This document shows, piece by piece, positions 1 to 8,018 of a DNA stretch of 64,000 nt. The notes below the pieces were generated by a model. That model was not told where the DNA came from. It saw only the letters and a program-made list of their open reading frames with translations, and searched no databases. Position 1 is the first letter of the stretch; every line of letters starts with the position of its first letter. The position numbers were made by a program, and so were the translations under genes. Origin of the DNA: Phycisphaerales bacterium (GTDB taxonomy: Bacteria; Planctomycetota; Phycisphaerae; Phycisphaerales; UBA1924); the NCBI GenBank assembly GCA_035627955.1, contig DASPKU010000021.1, forward strand, positions 186,001 through 250,000. The letters run 5' to 3'.

Positions 1-864
1 CGCGACCAGCTCCAGCTCGATGTCGCAGGTAACGCCGGTGGGTCGGTTGGTGACCTCGGGCATGGAGTTGTTGAGCTGCTTGGGGATGTGGATCTTGCGC
101 TTGCCGCCGACCTTCATGCCCTTGAGCGCCAGCTGCATGGCGTCGTCGCGCGGGCTGTAGCGCATTTCGCCGGGCAGCCAGACGTAGGGCGGGTTGTCAT
201 GCGTCACCTTCTCGCCGCTGGCAGGAGTGATGGTCTGCTTGACCACGCCCACGGCCATGCCCCAGATCTCCTCGCCGGTGCCCGGGCTGATGTCCTCCCA
301 GTGCAGCGCGTCATCGAGCTGGATGACGAACACGAGGTCGGCCTTCGCCGGGATCTTGGGCGGGCTGCCGGCCTCGCCGTAGGCGAGGGCGTAGGGGATC
401 GTGAGCTTGCGGATGCCGCCGACCTTCATGCCGGGGACGCCCTTCTGCCAGCCCTGGATGACGCCGTTAAGCGAGAAGGCGATGGGCTCGCCGCGCTCGA
501 ACGCTGAGTCGAAGGCGGGGGTGCCGGCGGGAGCGTCCTTGAGGGTGCCGTGGTAGAAGGCGACGACGGTGTCGCCCGGCTTGACCTCGTAGCCGTTGCC
601 GACCTTCATGTCCTCGACGATGAGGCCGCCCTCGAGCTCCTTACGCTCGATGATCGGCATCTCGGGGACGGGGATGCCCTTGGGGGCCGGGGGGGTAACG
701 GGCTGCACAGCGGTGGGCTGGCCGGCGGGGGTCGCGGGGGGCTGGCCCGGCTGAGGGGCGGGTTGAGCAGCGGGCTGCGGCTGCGTGGCGGGCTGGCTGC
801 CCGGCTGAGCGACGGCCACGGCGACACCGGCGGCGACGATCAACATCGCGAGGACACTGCGCAT
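1..864 (-). CDS. FKBP-type peptidyl-prolyl isomerase, exported, partial (C-terminus beyond window)
   Basis: The reading frame is open from an ATG at 864 to the window edge (288 codons), with an AAAGGA ribosome-binding site just upstream. It starts with a signal peptide (MRSVLAMLIVAAGVAVAVAQ) and a Pro/Gln/Ala-rich linker to about residue 60. An FKBP domain follows: VKPGDTVVAFYHGTL, then FSLNGVIQGWQKGVPGMKVGG and KLTIPYALAYGE, which match the family core. A second, more divergent FKBP-like unit begins near residue 190 (ALKGMKVGGKRKIHIP). It probably catalyses prolyl isomerisation during folding outside the cytoplasm. The end of the gene is not visible, so total length and domain number are unknown. 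Confidence 0.9.
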   Translation of the reverse strand, partial: MRSVLAMLIVAAGVAVAVAQPGSQPATQPQPAAQPAPQPGQPPATPAGQPTAVQPVTPPAPKGIPVPEMPIIERKELEGGLIVEDMKVGNGYEVKPGDTVVAFYHGTLKDAPAGTPAFDSAFERGEPIAFSLNGVIQGWQKGVPGMKVGGIRKLTIPYALAYGEAGSPPKIPAKADLVFVIQLDDALHWEDISPGTGEEIWGMAVGVVKQTITPASGEKVTHDNPPYVWLPGEMRYSPRDDAMQLALKGMKVGGKRKIHIPKQLNNSMPEVTNRPTGVTCDIELELVA

Positions 865-1024
865 GGACTTCCTTTCAGAGTGGTTGCGAATCATGGAAGG
901 GGATGGTAGCTCAGCCGGGGGAAGCGAGTGCAACCAGCTGGTCGGCGCGAACACGGGCGAGACCGGAGCGAGAGGCTCCGGACGAGTCGCGGCTGGTGCA
1001 ATGGGATAAACGCGCTGAGGGCTC

Positions 1025-1040
1025 CGGAGCTTGCGCTCCG
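1025..1040. terminator. small hairpin between two minus-strand genes
   Basis: A perfect 6-bp stem (cggagc/gctccg) with a ttgc loop lies just past the stop of the secretion ATPase gene. No T-run follows on either strand, so it is only a weak terminator candidate. The rest of 865-1063 shows nothing recognisable. Confidence 0.3.
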
Positions 1041-1063
1041 ATCTCGCAATGGCACTCTCTGCC

Positions 1064-2779
1064 TCAGTGAAGCACCCGGTAAACCTCGCTCTCGTCGGTC
1101 AGGCCCATCTTGACCTTGGCGAGGGCGTCCTCGCGCATGGGCGAGAAGCCGTGCTTGCGGGCGGTCTCGTAGAGCGTCACCGCGTCCGCGCGGGTGGCGG
1201 TCAGGCGGCGCATCTCGTCATCCATGGTCATGATCTCGTACACGGCGAGGCGGCCCTTGTAGCCCACGCCGTAGCAGACCTCGCACCGCACGTCGGACGA
1301 GCCGGGGGTGGGCACGCCGGTGCCGCCGCACGCCTGGCAGCTGCGCCGAAGCAGCCGCTGCGCCAGCACCGCCAGCAGCGAGCTGGTGACGAGGTAGGGC
1401 TCGATGCCGATGTCGACCAGGCGCGGGATGGCGCTGGGGGCGTCGTTGGTGTGCAGCGTCGCGAGCACAAGGTGGCCGGTGAGCGACGCCTGGATCGCCA
1501 GCTGCGCCGTCTCGGCGTCGCGGATTTCGCCGACGAGGATGACGTCGGGGTCCTGACGCAGGAGGCTGCGGAGGCCCGCGGCGAATGTGACGCCGCGCTT
1601 CACGTTCACCTGCATCTGGCTGATGCCCTCGAGGTGGTACTCGACCGGGTCCTCGATGGTCATCACGTTGCGGCTGGCGCGGTCGATGCGGGAGAGCGCG
1701 GCGTAGAGCGTCGTCGTCTTACCCGAGCCGGTGGGACCGGTGACCAGCACGATGCCGGTGGGCCGCTCGATCAAGTCCAGCAGTTGTGCCTGCATCGGCT
1801 TGGTCATGCCGATCTCGTCGAGCGAGAGCTGCGTGGCGGTCTGGTCGAGCAGACGCAGCACGAGGCGCTCGCCGTAGACGGTGGGGATGCAGGAGAAGCG
1901 GATGTCGACTTTGCGGCTGCCGACACGCACGGAGGTGTGGCCGTCCTGGGGCGTGTGGCGGTTGGCGATGTCCAGCTCCGTCATGACCTTCAGGCGCGAC
2001 GAGATCGCGGCCGCGAGCGACAGCGGGGGGCTGAAGGCGTCCACCAGCATGCCGTCGATGCGGAAGCGGATGACGAGCTTGTTCTCCTGCGGGTGGACGT
2101 GAATGTCGCTGGCGCGCCGGCGCAGGGCCTCGAACAGGATCATGTTCACCAGTCGGATGACCGGCGTCTGGCGGGCGAGCTGGAGCAGGTCGGTGGACTG
2201 GCCCGCAGACCCCGCGGCCGCGGCGATGGCCCGCTCGTCGAGCGGCATCTCCTCGATGATTTCGGTGACGAGGTCCTGCCGCTGCTCGTAGCCGCGGTTG
2301 ATGAGATTGCCCACGGCCCCCCGTGGCGTCAGCACCACGCGCACGGGCATGCCGAGGATGTCCTCGAGCATGGTGAAGGTCGCGGGCTGCATCGGCTGGG
2401 CGGTGGCGACGGTCATGCTGACGCCGTCGGACTCCAGGCCCGCGACGTGGCGGGTGCGGGCGACGTCGGGTGGGACAAGCTCGTAGAAGCGGCTCGCGGA
2501 CTCGTGCCCGCGCGGCTCAGAGATGAACCTGAGGCCGGTGCGCTTGGCGAGCAGCTCCAGGGCCTGGTGCTCGTCCATGGCGAGCATGGTGAGCAGGACG
2601 TCCCACGGTTCCTCGTCGCTGCCTTCCACCTTTGGGAACTGCCGCAGCTGCTCGGGGCTGATGGCGAGGGGGCCAAAGAGCTGGGCCACGCGCGGCAGGT
2701 CGAGGGCCGCGCCGTTGGTGGGCTTGGGTTCCGCGGCGTTCTCGCGACGCAGAATCGACTTGAGGGAGTCCTTGGGCAT
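1064..2779 (-). CDS. gspE: GspE/PilB-type secretion or pilus assembly ATPase
   Basis: This 571-residue cytoplasmic hexameric ATPase would power a type II secretion or type IV pilus machine. Residues 30-170 form an N-terminal MshEN-like region. The catalytic part has the Walker A motif GPTGSGKT (about 348-355), the Asp box MTIEDPVEY (about 373-381), the Walker B region DVILVGEIRD (about 412-421), the His box TGHLVLATLHTND, and a tetracysteine zinc motif (C481, C484, C499, C502). Length and motif order are normal for GspE. It starts 20 bases after the secretin gene stop, so the two form an operon. No GspF, GspG or other subunits are adjacent. GspE and PilB cannot be separated with certainty from sequence alone. 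Confidence 0.93.
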   Translation of the reverse strand: MPKDSLKSILRRENAAEPKPTNGAALDLPRVAQLFGPLAISPEQLRQFPKVEGSDEEPWDVLLTMLAMDEHQALELLAKRTGLRFISEPRGHESASRFYELVPPDVARTRHVAGLESDGVSMTVATAQPMQPATFTMLEDILGMPVRVVLTPRGAVGNLINRGYEQRQDLVTEIIEEMPLDERAIAAAAGSAGQSTDLLQLARQTPVIRLVNMILFEALRRRASDIHVHPQENKLVIRFRIDGMLVDAFSPPLSLAAAISSRLKVMTELDIANRHTPQDGHTSVRVGSRKVDIRFSCIPTVYGERLVLRLLDQTATQLSLDEIGMTKPMQAQLLDLIERPTGIVLVTGPTGSGKTTTLYAALSRIDRASRNVMTIEDPVEYHLEGISQMQVNVKRGVTFAAGLRSLLRQDPDVILVGEIRDAETAQLAIQASLTGHLVLATLHTNDAPSAIPRLVDIGIEPYLVTSSLLAVLAQRLLRRSCQACGGTGVPTPGSSDVRCEVCYGVGYKGRLAVYEIMTMDDEMRRLTATRADAVTLYETARKHGFSPMREDALAKVKMGLTDESEVYRVLH

Positions 2780-2799
2780 CAGTGCTTCTTGTGGGGTTC

Positions 2800-5637
2800 T
2801 TAGTCGGGGTTGGGCTGGTTGGGGTCGCTGGTCTCGGGAGAGGTGTGGTCGGGGCGGCCCTTGGTCTCGCGCGGGCGCTCCTCGTGCAGCATCGCGGGGG
2901 CGGGCTGCTCGTCGGGGAGCGGGATGGGCGCGGGAGGGTCGATCGGGGCGGGCGCCGGGTCATTGATGACCGCAGGCTGGTTGAAGGCCGCGGGCATGCG
3001 GGGCGGGAGTACGGGGTTGAGCACGTCGATGGTCGCGCGCCGGAGGGGCGGCAGCTCGCTCTCCTGAAGGGCGGAGGACTGCGGGCCGCGGGTGAGGATG
3101 CGGAGGTCCTGGAAGGTGGGGTCGCGGAGGATGCGCGGCGTCAGGAAGACGTAGAGCGTGGTGGTGCGGTCGTTGTCGCGCCGGTCCTGGAAGAGCAGGC
3201 CCAGCAGCGGGATGTCGCCCAGCAGCGGGATCTGTGCGCGGGTGAGCGAGTCGCTCTTGAAGTTGAGGCCGCCGACGATGACGGTCGTGTCCGCGGGGAT
3301 GGTGACGCTGTTGGCGGTGAGGCGGTTTTCGGCCTTGGGCGGGGGGAGGTTGGCCGTCGCGCTGCCGGTGAAGCTGCTGAGGATGACCTCGTACTCCAGG
3401 CCCATGTAGCCGCCGTCGCTGATGTGCGGCGTGACACGGAGTGTGGTGCCGGCATCCTCATACCCGCCGAAGCTCGTCTGCGAGGGGTTGCCGGTGGTCT
3501 GGGTGGTGGTGGCGGTGGGCTGGCTGTCCACGCTGACGATCTCGGCCTCCTCGTTGTCGTCCACCAGCAGCTGCGGGGCCGACAGGATGCGCGAGTTCAC
3601 CTTCGTCTGCAGAGCGTGCATGATGATCGGAACCTGGTCCGACTTGATGACCGCCGCGGTGAGGCCGCCCAGCCCGGTCGCGACGGTCTTGACGCCCGTG
3701 ATGTCGTTGCCCGTCGCGAAGCTGGAGAGGCCGAAGTTGGTGTTGAGCACGCCGCCGCTGCCGTTGGCGTTGATCAGCTGCGTCTCGAACGCGAGCCGCA
3801 GGTCGTCGCTCCACGTCACGGAAACGATCTTGGCTTCGATGTACACCTGGGCCCTGCGCTGATCGAGCTTCTCGATCAGGCGTGCGAACTCGCGCTGCTG
3901 ACCCGCGGGAGCCTTGACGAGGATCTGGTTGTTGGCCTCGTCGGCGACGACGTACCCCTCGCCGTCGAGCGAAAGCTCGCCCTCGCCCGCCTGCGTTGTC
4001 GTGGCGGGGTTGCGGGTGCCGCCCGCCGGGTTGTTGCGGTTGCGGAACTGCTCGCGGGCGACGCGGCTGCTGCTGCGGCCCACGCCCGAGCCCGCCTGCC
4101 CATTCCCCGGCAGCAGCGGGCTGCTGCCCACCACCTGCGAGTTGTTGATGATCGCGTCGATCACGGCCGCGACCTCCGCGGCCTCGCTGTTGCGCAGCTT
4201 GTACACGCCGATGATCACGCGCTCGCTCTGTGGATCGATCTCGCGGATGAGGGCGTCCATCTGCTGGTGCTGCGGCTCGGTGGCGTAGTAGATGATGGTG
4301 CCGCGGGTCTCGTCCACGACCATCACCGGGCCGCCGGAGGTGATCTGGCCCTGCTGCCCCTGGCCAAGGCCCTGCTGCTGACGCAGGTTCTGCTGGTTGA
4401 ACGCGGCTGCGGCGTCCCCGGCGGACTCGTTGATCGTGGTGATCTCGCCCAGGCCGCGGCTGCGGGCGATGTTGGCGATCGATGCCGCCCATGTGCCCAC
4501 GGCGTAGTTCTTGGGCGTGAGGTTGTTGGGGACGTCGATCATCTCCAGCACCTGCTGGACGCGGGCGATCTCTTCCGGTTGGCCGCGGAAGATGAGCGCG
4601 TTGCCCTGCGGGTCGACGATGAGGCGGTCGGAGAGGTTGTCGAGGTTGCCGGTGCGGCCTGCAGCGGCCGGGGCCACGCCGGGCTGGCTGGGCTGGCCGA
4701 TGCCGGCGTCGGTGCGCTGCGCGAGAGCGCCGACGAGCTCAAGGGCACGCTGGCGGGCGACCGATGCGGCCAGGTACCGAAGTTCCAGGCGCGTGTAGGA
4801 TGTCTTGCCGGTCTCTTCGACCAGGCGGTCAACAAGGCGCTCAAGGGCCGCGAGGCGGCGCGGGGTGTCGGTCGCGAGGATGATTCCAAGATCGTCGACG
4901 TAGGTGTACTTGGTCGGCGGCTGGCCCGCGGCGGTGAAGTGGGCGCTGATGGCCTGCTGCAGGCTGCTGGGGCGGACGTTGGGCGTGCGGATGACGCGGG
5001 TCGTGGAGAGGTCATCGCCCACCTGCACGCCGATGTTGGCGATCGGGTGCACGGTGTAGATGCCAAACTCGTCGCGCGTGATGGTGTAGTTCTGCTGCTC
5101 CAGCAAGCGGTCCAGCAGCGGGATGAGCTCGTTGCGGCGGACGGGGATCGGCGCGTTGAAGACCACCGTGCCCGGCACATCACCCTGCACGGCGACGTTG
5201 ATCTGGAGGGTTCGGGCGACGAGCTCGATGAGCGAGGAGAGCTGCACGGGCTCGGCGAAGGCGGGCAGGTAGACCATCTCCGACTCGCCGGCCTGGTTCT
5301 GCGGCTGGCCGGCGCCTTCGGGCGCGGGGGTGAGGGTGCCGCCAGCGGGCTGGTTGCCCGGTTGAGCACCGGGCTGGTTGCCCGCGCCCGGCTGACGCCC
5401 GGGCTGGTTGGGCTGCGGCTGGCCCGCGGCGGGGGTGTTCCCGGGGCGAGGCTGGCCGTTGTTGGCGGTGGGGGGCACGCCCTTGTCGGGCTGGCGCGAG
5501 GGCTGGGGCGGGCGGGTCATTGCCGGGCGGCTGGGCGTCCCCGGCTTTTCGCCCTCACGCGGCTGGGCTGATGCCGGCAGCCCCGCAAGAAGGATGAGGG
5601 CGAGGGCTGGGGCCAGGGTTCGGACAGGGGGGGTCAT
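2800..5637 (-). CDS. gspD: secretin (GspD/PilQ-type outer-membrane channel)
   Basis: The product, about 945 residues, forms the outer-membrane pore of a type II secretion/type IV pilus-like system. The ATG at 5637 is chosen because it is followed by a signal peptide (LAPALALILLAGLPASAQ) and preceded by GGGAGAG; the frame stays open a further 51 codons upstream without signal features. A long Pro/Gln/Gly/Asn-rich linker (about 25-115) precedes N0-N3 repeats (for example VIRTPNVRPSSLQQAISAHF). The C-terminal secretin domain includes VYIEAKIVSVTWSDDLRLAFE and VGGLNFKSDSLTRAQIPLLG, followed by LLFQDRRDNDRTTTLYVFLTP. The Pro-rich tail after the secretin domain is unusual. It lies first in an operon with the ATPase at 1064-2779. 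Confidence 0.93.
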   Translation of the reverse strand: MTPPVRTLAPALALILLAGLPASAQPREGEKPGTPSRPAMTRPPQPSRQPDKGVPPTANNGQPRPGNTPAAGQPQPNQPGRQPGAGNQPGAQPGNQPAGGTLTPAPEGAGQPQNQAGESEMVYLPAFAEPVQLSSLIELVARTLQINVAVQGDVPGTVVFNAPIPVRRNELIPLLDRLLEQQNYTITRDEFGIYTVHPIANIGVQVGDDLSTTRVIRTPNVRPSSLQQAISAHFTAAGQPPTKYTYVDDLGIILATDTPRRLAALERLVDRLVEETGKTSYTRLELRYLAASVARQRALELVGALAQRTDAGIGQPSQPGVAPAAAGRTGNLDNLSDRLIVDPQGNALIFRGQPEEIARVQQVLEMIDVPNNLTPKNYAVGTWAASIANIARSRGLGEITTINESAGDAAAAFNQQNLRQQQGLGQGQQGQITSGGPVMVVDETRGTIIYYATEPQHQQMDALIREIDPQSERVIIGVYKLRNSEAAEVAAVIDAIINNSQVVGSSPLLPGNGQAGSGVGRSSSRVAREQFRNRNNPAGGTRNPATTTQAGEGELSLDGEGYVVADEANNQILVKAPAGQQREFARLIEKLDQRRAQVYIEAKIVSVTWSDDLRLAFETQLINANGSGGVLNTNFGLSSFATGNDITGVKTVATGLGGLTAAVIKSDQVPIIMHALQTKVNSRILSAPQLLVDDNEEAEIVSVDSQPTATTTQTTGNPSQTSFGGYEDAGTTLRVTPHISDGGYMGLEYEVILSSFTGSATANLPPPKAENRLTANSVTIPADTTVIVGGLNFKSDSLTRAQIPLLGDIPLLGLLFQDRRDNDRTTTLYVFLTPRILRDPTFQDLRILTRGPQSSALQESELPPLRRATIDVLNPVLPPRMPAAFNQPAVINDPAPAPIDPPAPIPLPDEQPAPAMLHEERPRETKGRPDHTSPETSDPNQPNPD

Positions 5638-5865
5638 CACGCTGCTCTCCCGGGTCGCCCACCGGACGGGTGGGGACAAACGGTTATCCTTCGGCCGCGG
5701 GGCCCTGTCAACCGTAGTAGGCGGGGCACAATGTGCTACGCCCGGTCGACCGCGGAGTGCCCCTGACGAACTCAATATGCCCCCACCCATCGCCGCGCTC
5801 GCTCATGTTGAGGAAATAGCCCCCCGCAGAAGGGTGTGCGTTGTGCACGATGCGGGGGTGCGGAG

Positions 5866-6849
5866 ATGAGCGGGGAAGCCCCTGCACGCCCGCGGGTTGT
5901 GAGCCTGCTGCCCTCGGCGACAGAGGCCCTGTGTGCCATCGGCGGCGGAGGGCTCCTGGTGGGGCGTTCTCATGAATGCGACTTTCCGGCGTCGGTTGCG
6001 CACCTGCCGGTGCTGACCGGGCAGCGGACGCACGCGACCGACCCGGCGGAGATCGACCGGCAGGTGTCGGCGTCCCTGAGCGCGGGCGAGGCGCTGTACA
6101 CGCTGGACGCGATACTGCTGGAGGGGCTGCGGCCGGATGTGATCCTCACGCAGGACCTCTGCGAGGTGTGCTCGATCGACCTCGCCCACGTCCAGCGGGT
6201 CGCCGCGTCGTTCTCCTGGCCGGTGCAGGTCGTGAGCCTCAACCCGCACACGCTCGAGGGGGTGCTCGATGACCTGCTGACGGTCGGGCGGGCGGTGGGG
6301 ATGGAACGTGCCGCGACGGAGACGCTGGTGCGGCTGCGGGGGCGGCTGTTCGCGGCGGAGGAGTTTGTGAACCCGTACGCCGACGGTCCGACTGTCGGGT
6401 TCCTGGAATGGACCGACCCGCTGTTCTGCGCCGGGCACTGGACGGTGCAGATGATCGAGCGGGCGGGCGGGCGGCACCCGCTGAACCCGACCGTGGCGCA
6501 GGCCAATGCGGGGGCCGCGGCGGGGCCACAGCGGGCGCAGCGGTTGGCGGGGAAGTCGGTGCGGGTGCCGGAGGAGGTCTTTGTCGCATCGGCACCTGAG
6601 TACGTGGTGATTGCGCCCTGCGGCCTCTCGCTGGAGCGCACCCGAGCGTGCGCCGCCGCCCTGGCCCAGAAGCCCTGGTGGCGCGACCTGCCTGCGGTCC
6701 GTCAGCGGCAGGTGGCCCTGGTGGACGGTAACCAGATGTTCAATCGGCCGGGGCCCCGCCTGGTGGACGCCTTCGAGTGGCTGGTGGGTTGGCTGAACGA
6801 CCGGCCGGAGGTGATTCCCGACGGGTTCCCGTGGGAACGCGGCGTCTGA
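5866..6849 (+). CDS. BtuF-like cobalamin/siderophore-binding protein (ABC substrate-binding fold)
   Basis: About 327 residues of the BtuF/FepB-type periplasmic-binding fold: RVVSLLPSATEALCAIGGGGLLVGRSHECDFP at the N-terminus, then the PDVILTQDLCEVC segment, and a final KPWWRDLPAVRQRQVALVDGNQMFNRPGPRLVDAFEW region. This family binds vitamin B12 or ferric siderophores for an ABC importer, but no signal peptide is visible, so it may be cytoplasmic or use an undetected start. The ATG at 5866 follows a GGTGCGGAG stretch; an ATG at 5836 is also in frame. It is divergent from the secretin operon. No permease or ATPase is next to it. Confidence 0.8.
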   Translation: MSGEAPARPRVVSLLPSATEALCAIGGGGLLVGRSHECDFPASVAHLPVLTGQRTHATDPAEIDRQVSASLSAGEALYTLDAILLEGLRPDVILTQDLCEVCSIDLAHVQRVAASFSWPVQVVSLNPHTLEGVLDDLLTVGRAVGMERAATETLVRLRGRLFAAEEFVNPYADGPTVGFLEWTDPLFCAGHWTVQMIERAGGRHPLNPTVAQANAGAAAGPQRAQRLAGKSVRVPEEVFVASAPEYVVIAPCGLSLERTRACAAALAQKPWWRDLPAVRQRQVALVDGNQMFNRPGPRLVDAFEWLVGWLNDRPEVIPDGFPWERGV

Positions 6850-6854
6850 CGGGT

Positions 6855-6872
6855 CCTGTGCGCGAGCACAGG
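6855..6872 (+). terminator. hairpin downstream of the BtuF-like gene
   Basis: A 7-bp perfect stem (cctgtgc/gcacagg) is closed by a GCGA tetraloop a few bases after the stop codon at 6849. There is no T-run, so termination is plausible but not proven. Confidence 0.4.
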
Positions 6873-6892
6873 AGGATCCCTGCAAGCGGACT

Positions 6893-6917
6893 AAAAACGG
6901 GGCCCTGAGGGCCCCGT
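6893..6917 (-). terminator. rho-independent terminator for the minus-strand gene at 6981-7892
   Basis: On the minus strand a 9-bp GC stem (acggggccc/gggccccgt, loop of three) is followed by five T residues, the classical intrinsic terminator layout, about 65 bases after the stop codon. Confidence 0.8.
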
Positions 6918-6980
6918 CTGTGCGCTGCTGTTCCGGTGCCTCCTGAGCGTGCGCTCAGGGCTCCTTTGCTCGCCTGAAAC

Positions 6981-7892
6981 TCAGGGCGTTCCGCTCGGCG
7001 GGCGGCAGTCCTCGTTGCGCCCGACGCGCACCGTCTTCATGATGAAGGTGCTGTCGGTCCCGCTGCCGGTGCACTCGCCGCAGCTCACTTTCTGTCCGCT
7101 GTACCACCAGTGCTGGGTGGCGGGGAAGTCGTAGTAGCAGAACTTGTCATCAGGGAAGCTGGCGGGGGTGGAGTGGTAGCGGAAGATCCACTGACCGTTG
7201 GGGTCGGGGACCATGGGGTCATAGTTCTTGACGCACCCGGTGCACCCGAAGGAAAAGCAGTCCACGGAGGTGGCGGCCACCCCCGTGATGATGACCTCCA
7301 TTTTGTAGGCGGATTCATCCAGCAGCTTCTTGAGGGGGTCGATCCCTTCGGGGTCGCAGCTCAGGTCGAGGGGCGCCACCGCGATCTGCGACAGGCCCGG
7401 GGCGGCTTCCCAGCCGATCTCCTCCAGCAGCGTCATGACCTCGACCGGATCGTCAGACACCTCGATGAGCTGGTGCATCGGGTCATCCGTGTACAGGCCT
7501 TCGGTCATGTTCTTAGGCTCGGAGCCTTCGATGTCCGCCCGGACCACACAGCAGAGCTCGGAGTGGTTCTTGAAGATCTCGGCGCTGCCGTAGTGGTCGT
7601 GCAGCCACTTCACGGCGCCGGCGAGGTTGTAGTTGGACCAGCCCCACATCGTCCACTCGCCGTCGGCGCCCTTGTCGTACCAGACCAGCGGGATGTTGTT
7701 GCCGACCAGAAGGTTGGGGTTGATGTAGCAGAAGAACCCCTTCACCTCGCCGTCGACGAGGACCGGGGCGAACGTCCAGTCCGCGAACTCCTGCGTTGCG
7801 TAAGCGGGGCGCGTGGTCGTCTGCGCCTCCACCGTTGCGGACCCGAGGAACACACCCACCGCTGCGGCCGCGGCCGCCATCCATCGACGCAT
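6981..7892 (-). CDS. secreted protein of unknown function, Cys-rich C-terminus
   Basis: I do not recognise this 303-residue protein. It begins with a signal peptide (MRRWMAAAAAAVGVFLGSATVEAQ). The ATG at 7892 is preferred over the GTG two codons earlier because AAGGGAGA sits six bases before it. The body is a globular, moderately acidic domain (DWTFAPVLVDGEVKGFFCYINPNLL) with several cysteines (CYINP, ELCC, CFSFGCTGC, SCGECTG), suggesting disulfides outside the cytoplasm. A good terminator lies downstream and the gene stands alone. No enzyme motif is evident. Confidence 0.8.
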   Translation of the reverse strand: MRRWMAAAAAAVGVFLGSATVEAQTTTRPAYATQEFADWTFAPVLVDGEVKGFFCYINPNLLVGNNIPLVWYDKGADGEWTMWGWSNYNLAGAVKWLHDHYGSAEIFKNHSELCCVVRADIEGSEPKNMTEGLYTDDPMHQLIEVSDDPVEVMTLLEEIGWEAAPGLSQIAVAPLDLSCDPEGIDPLKKLLDESAYKMEVIITGVAATSVDCFSFGCTGCVKNYDPMVPDPNGQWIFRYHSTPASFPDDKFCYYDFPATQHWWYSGQKVSCGECTGSGTDSTFIMKTVRVGRNEDCRPPSGTP

Positions 7893-8018
7893 GATCACTC
7901 TCCCTTATGTAGTTCCGCGGTACCACCCGCCCGCGGGGATGAGAGGAAACTAATCCCACATGCCCGGGAGTGCAAGGCAATGTGGCGAGGAATCCCCTGG
8001 TAAGGCGTTGAGGGGCTG

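Noticed and set aside
1031-2803. Long plus-strand open frame antisense to the GspE gene
   Set aside because: It is a compositional shadow of a high-GC gene; it has no domain and its residues are mostly Ala/Gly/Arg/His/Asp. Similar shadows exist at 2782-5571, 8034-10487, 10572-13241, 13724-15808, 15917-18856 and 31722-34019.
5638-5865. Cobalamin riboswitch upstream of the BtuF-like gene
   Set aside because: No B12-box-like sequence was recognisable on the plus strand.
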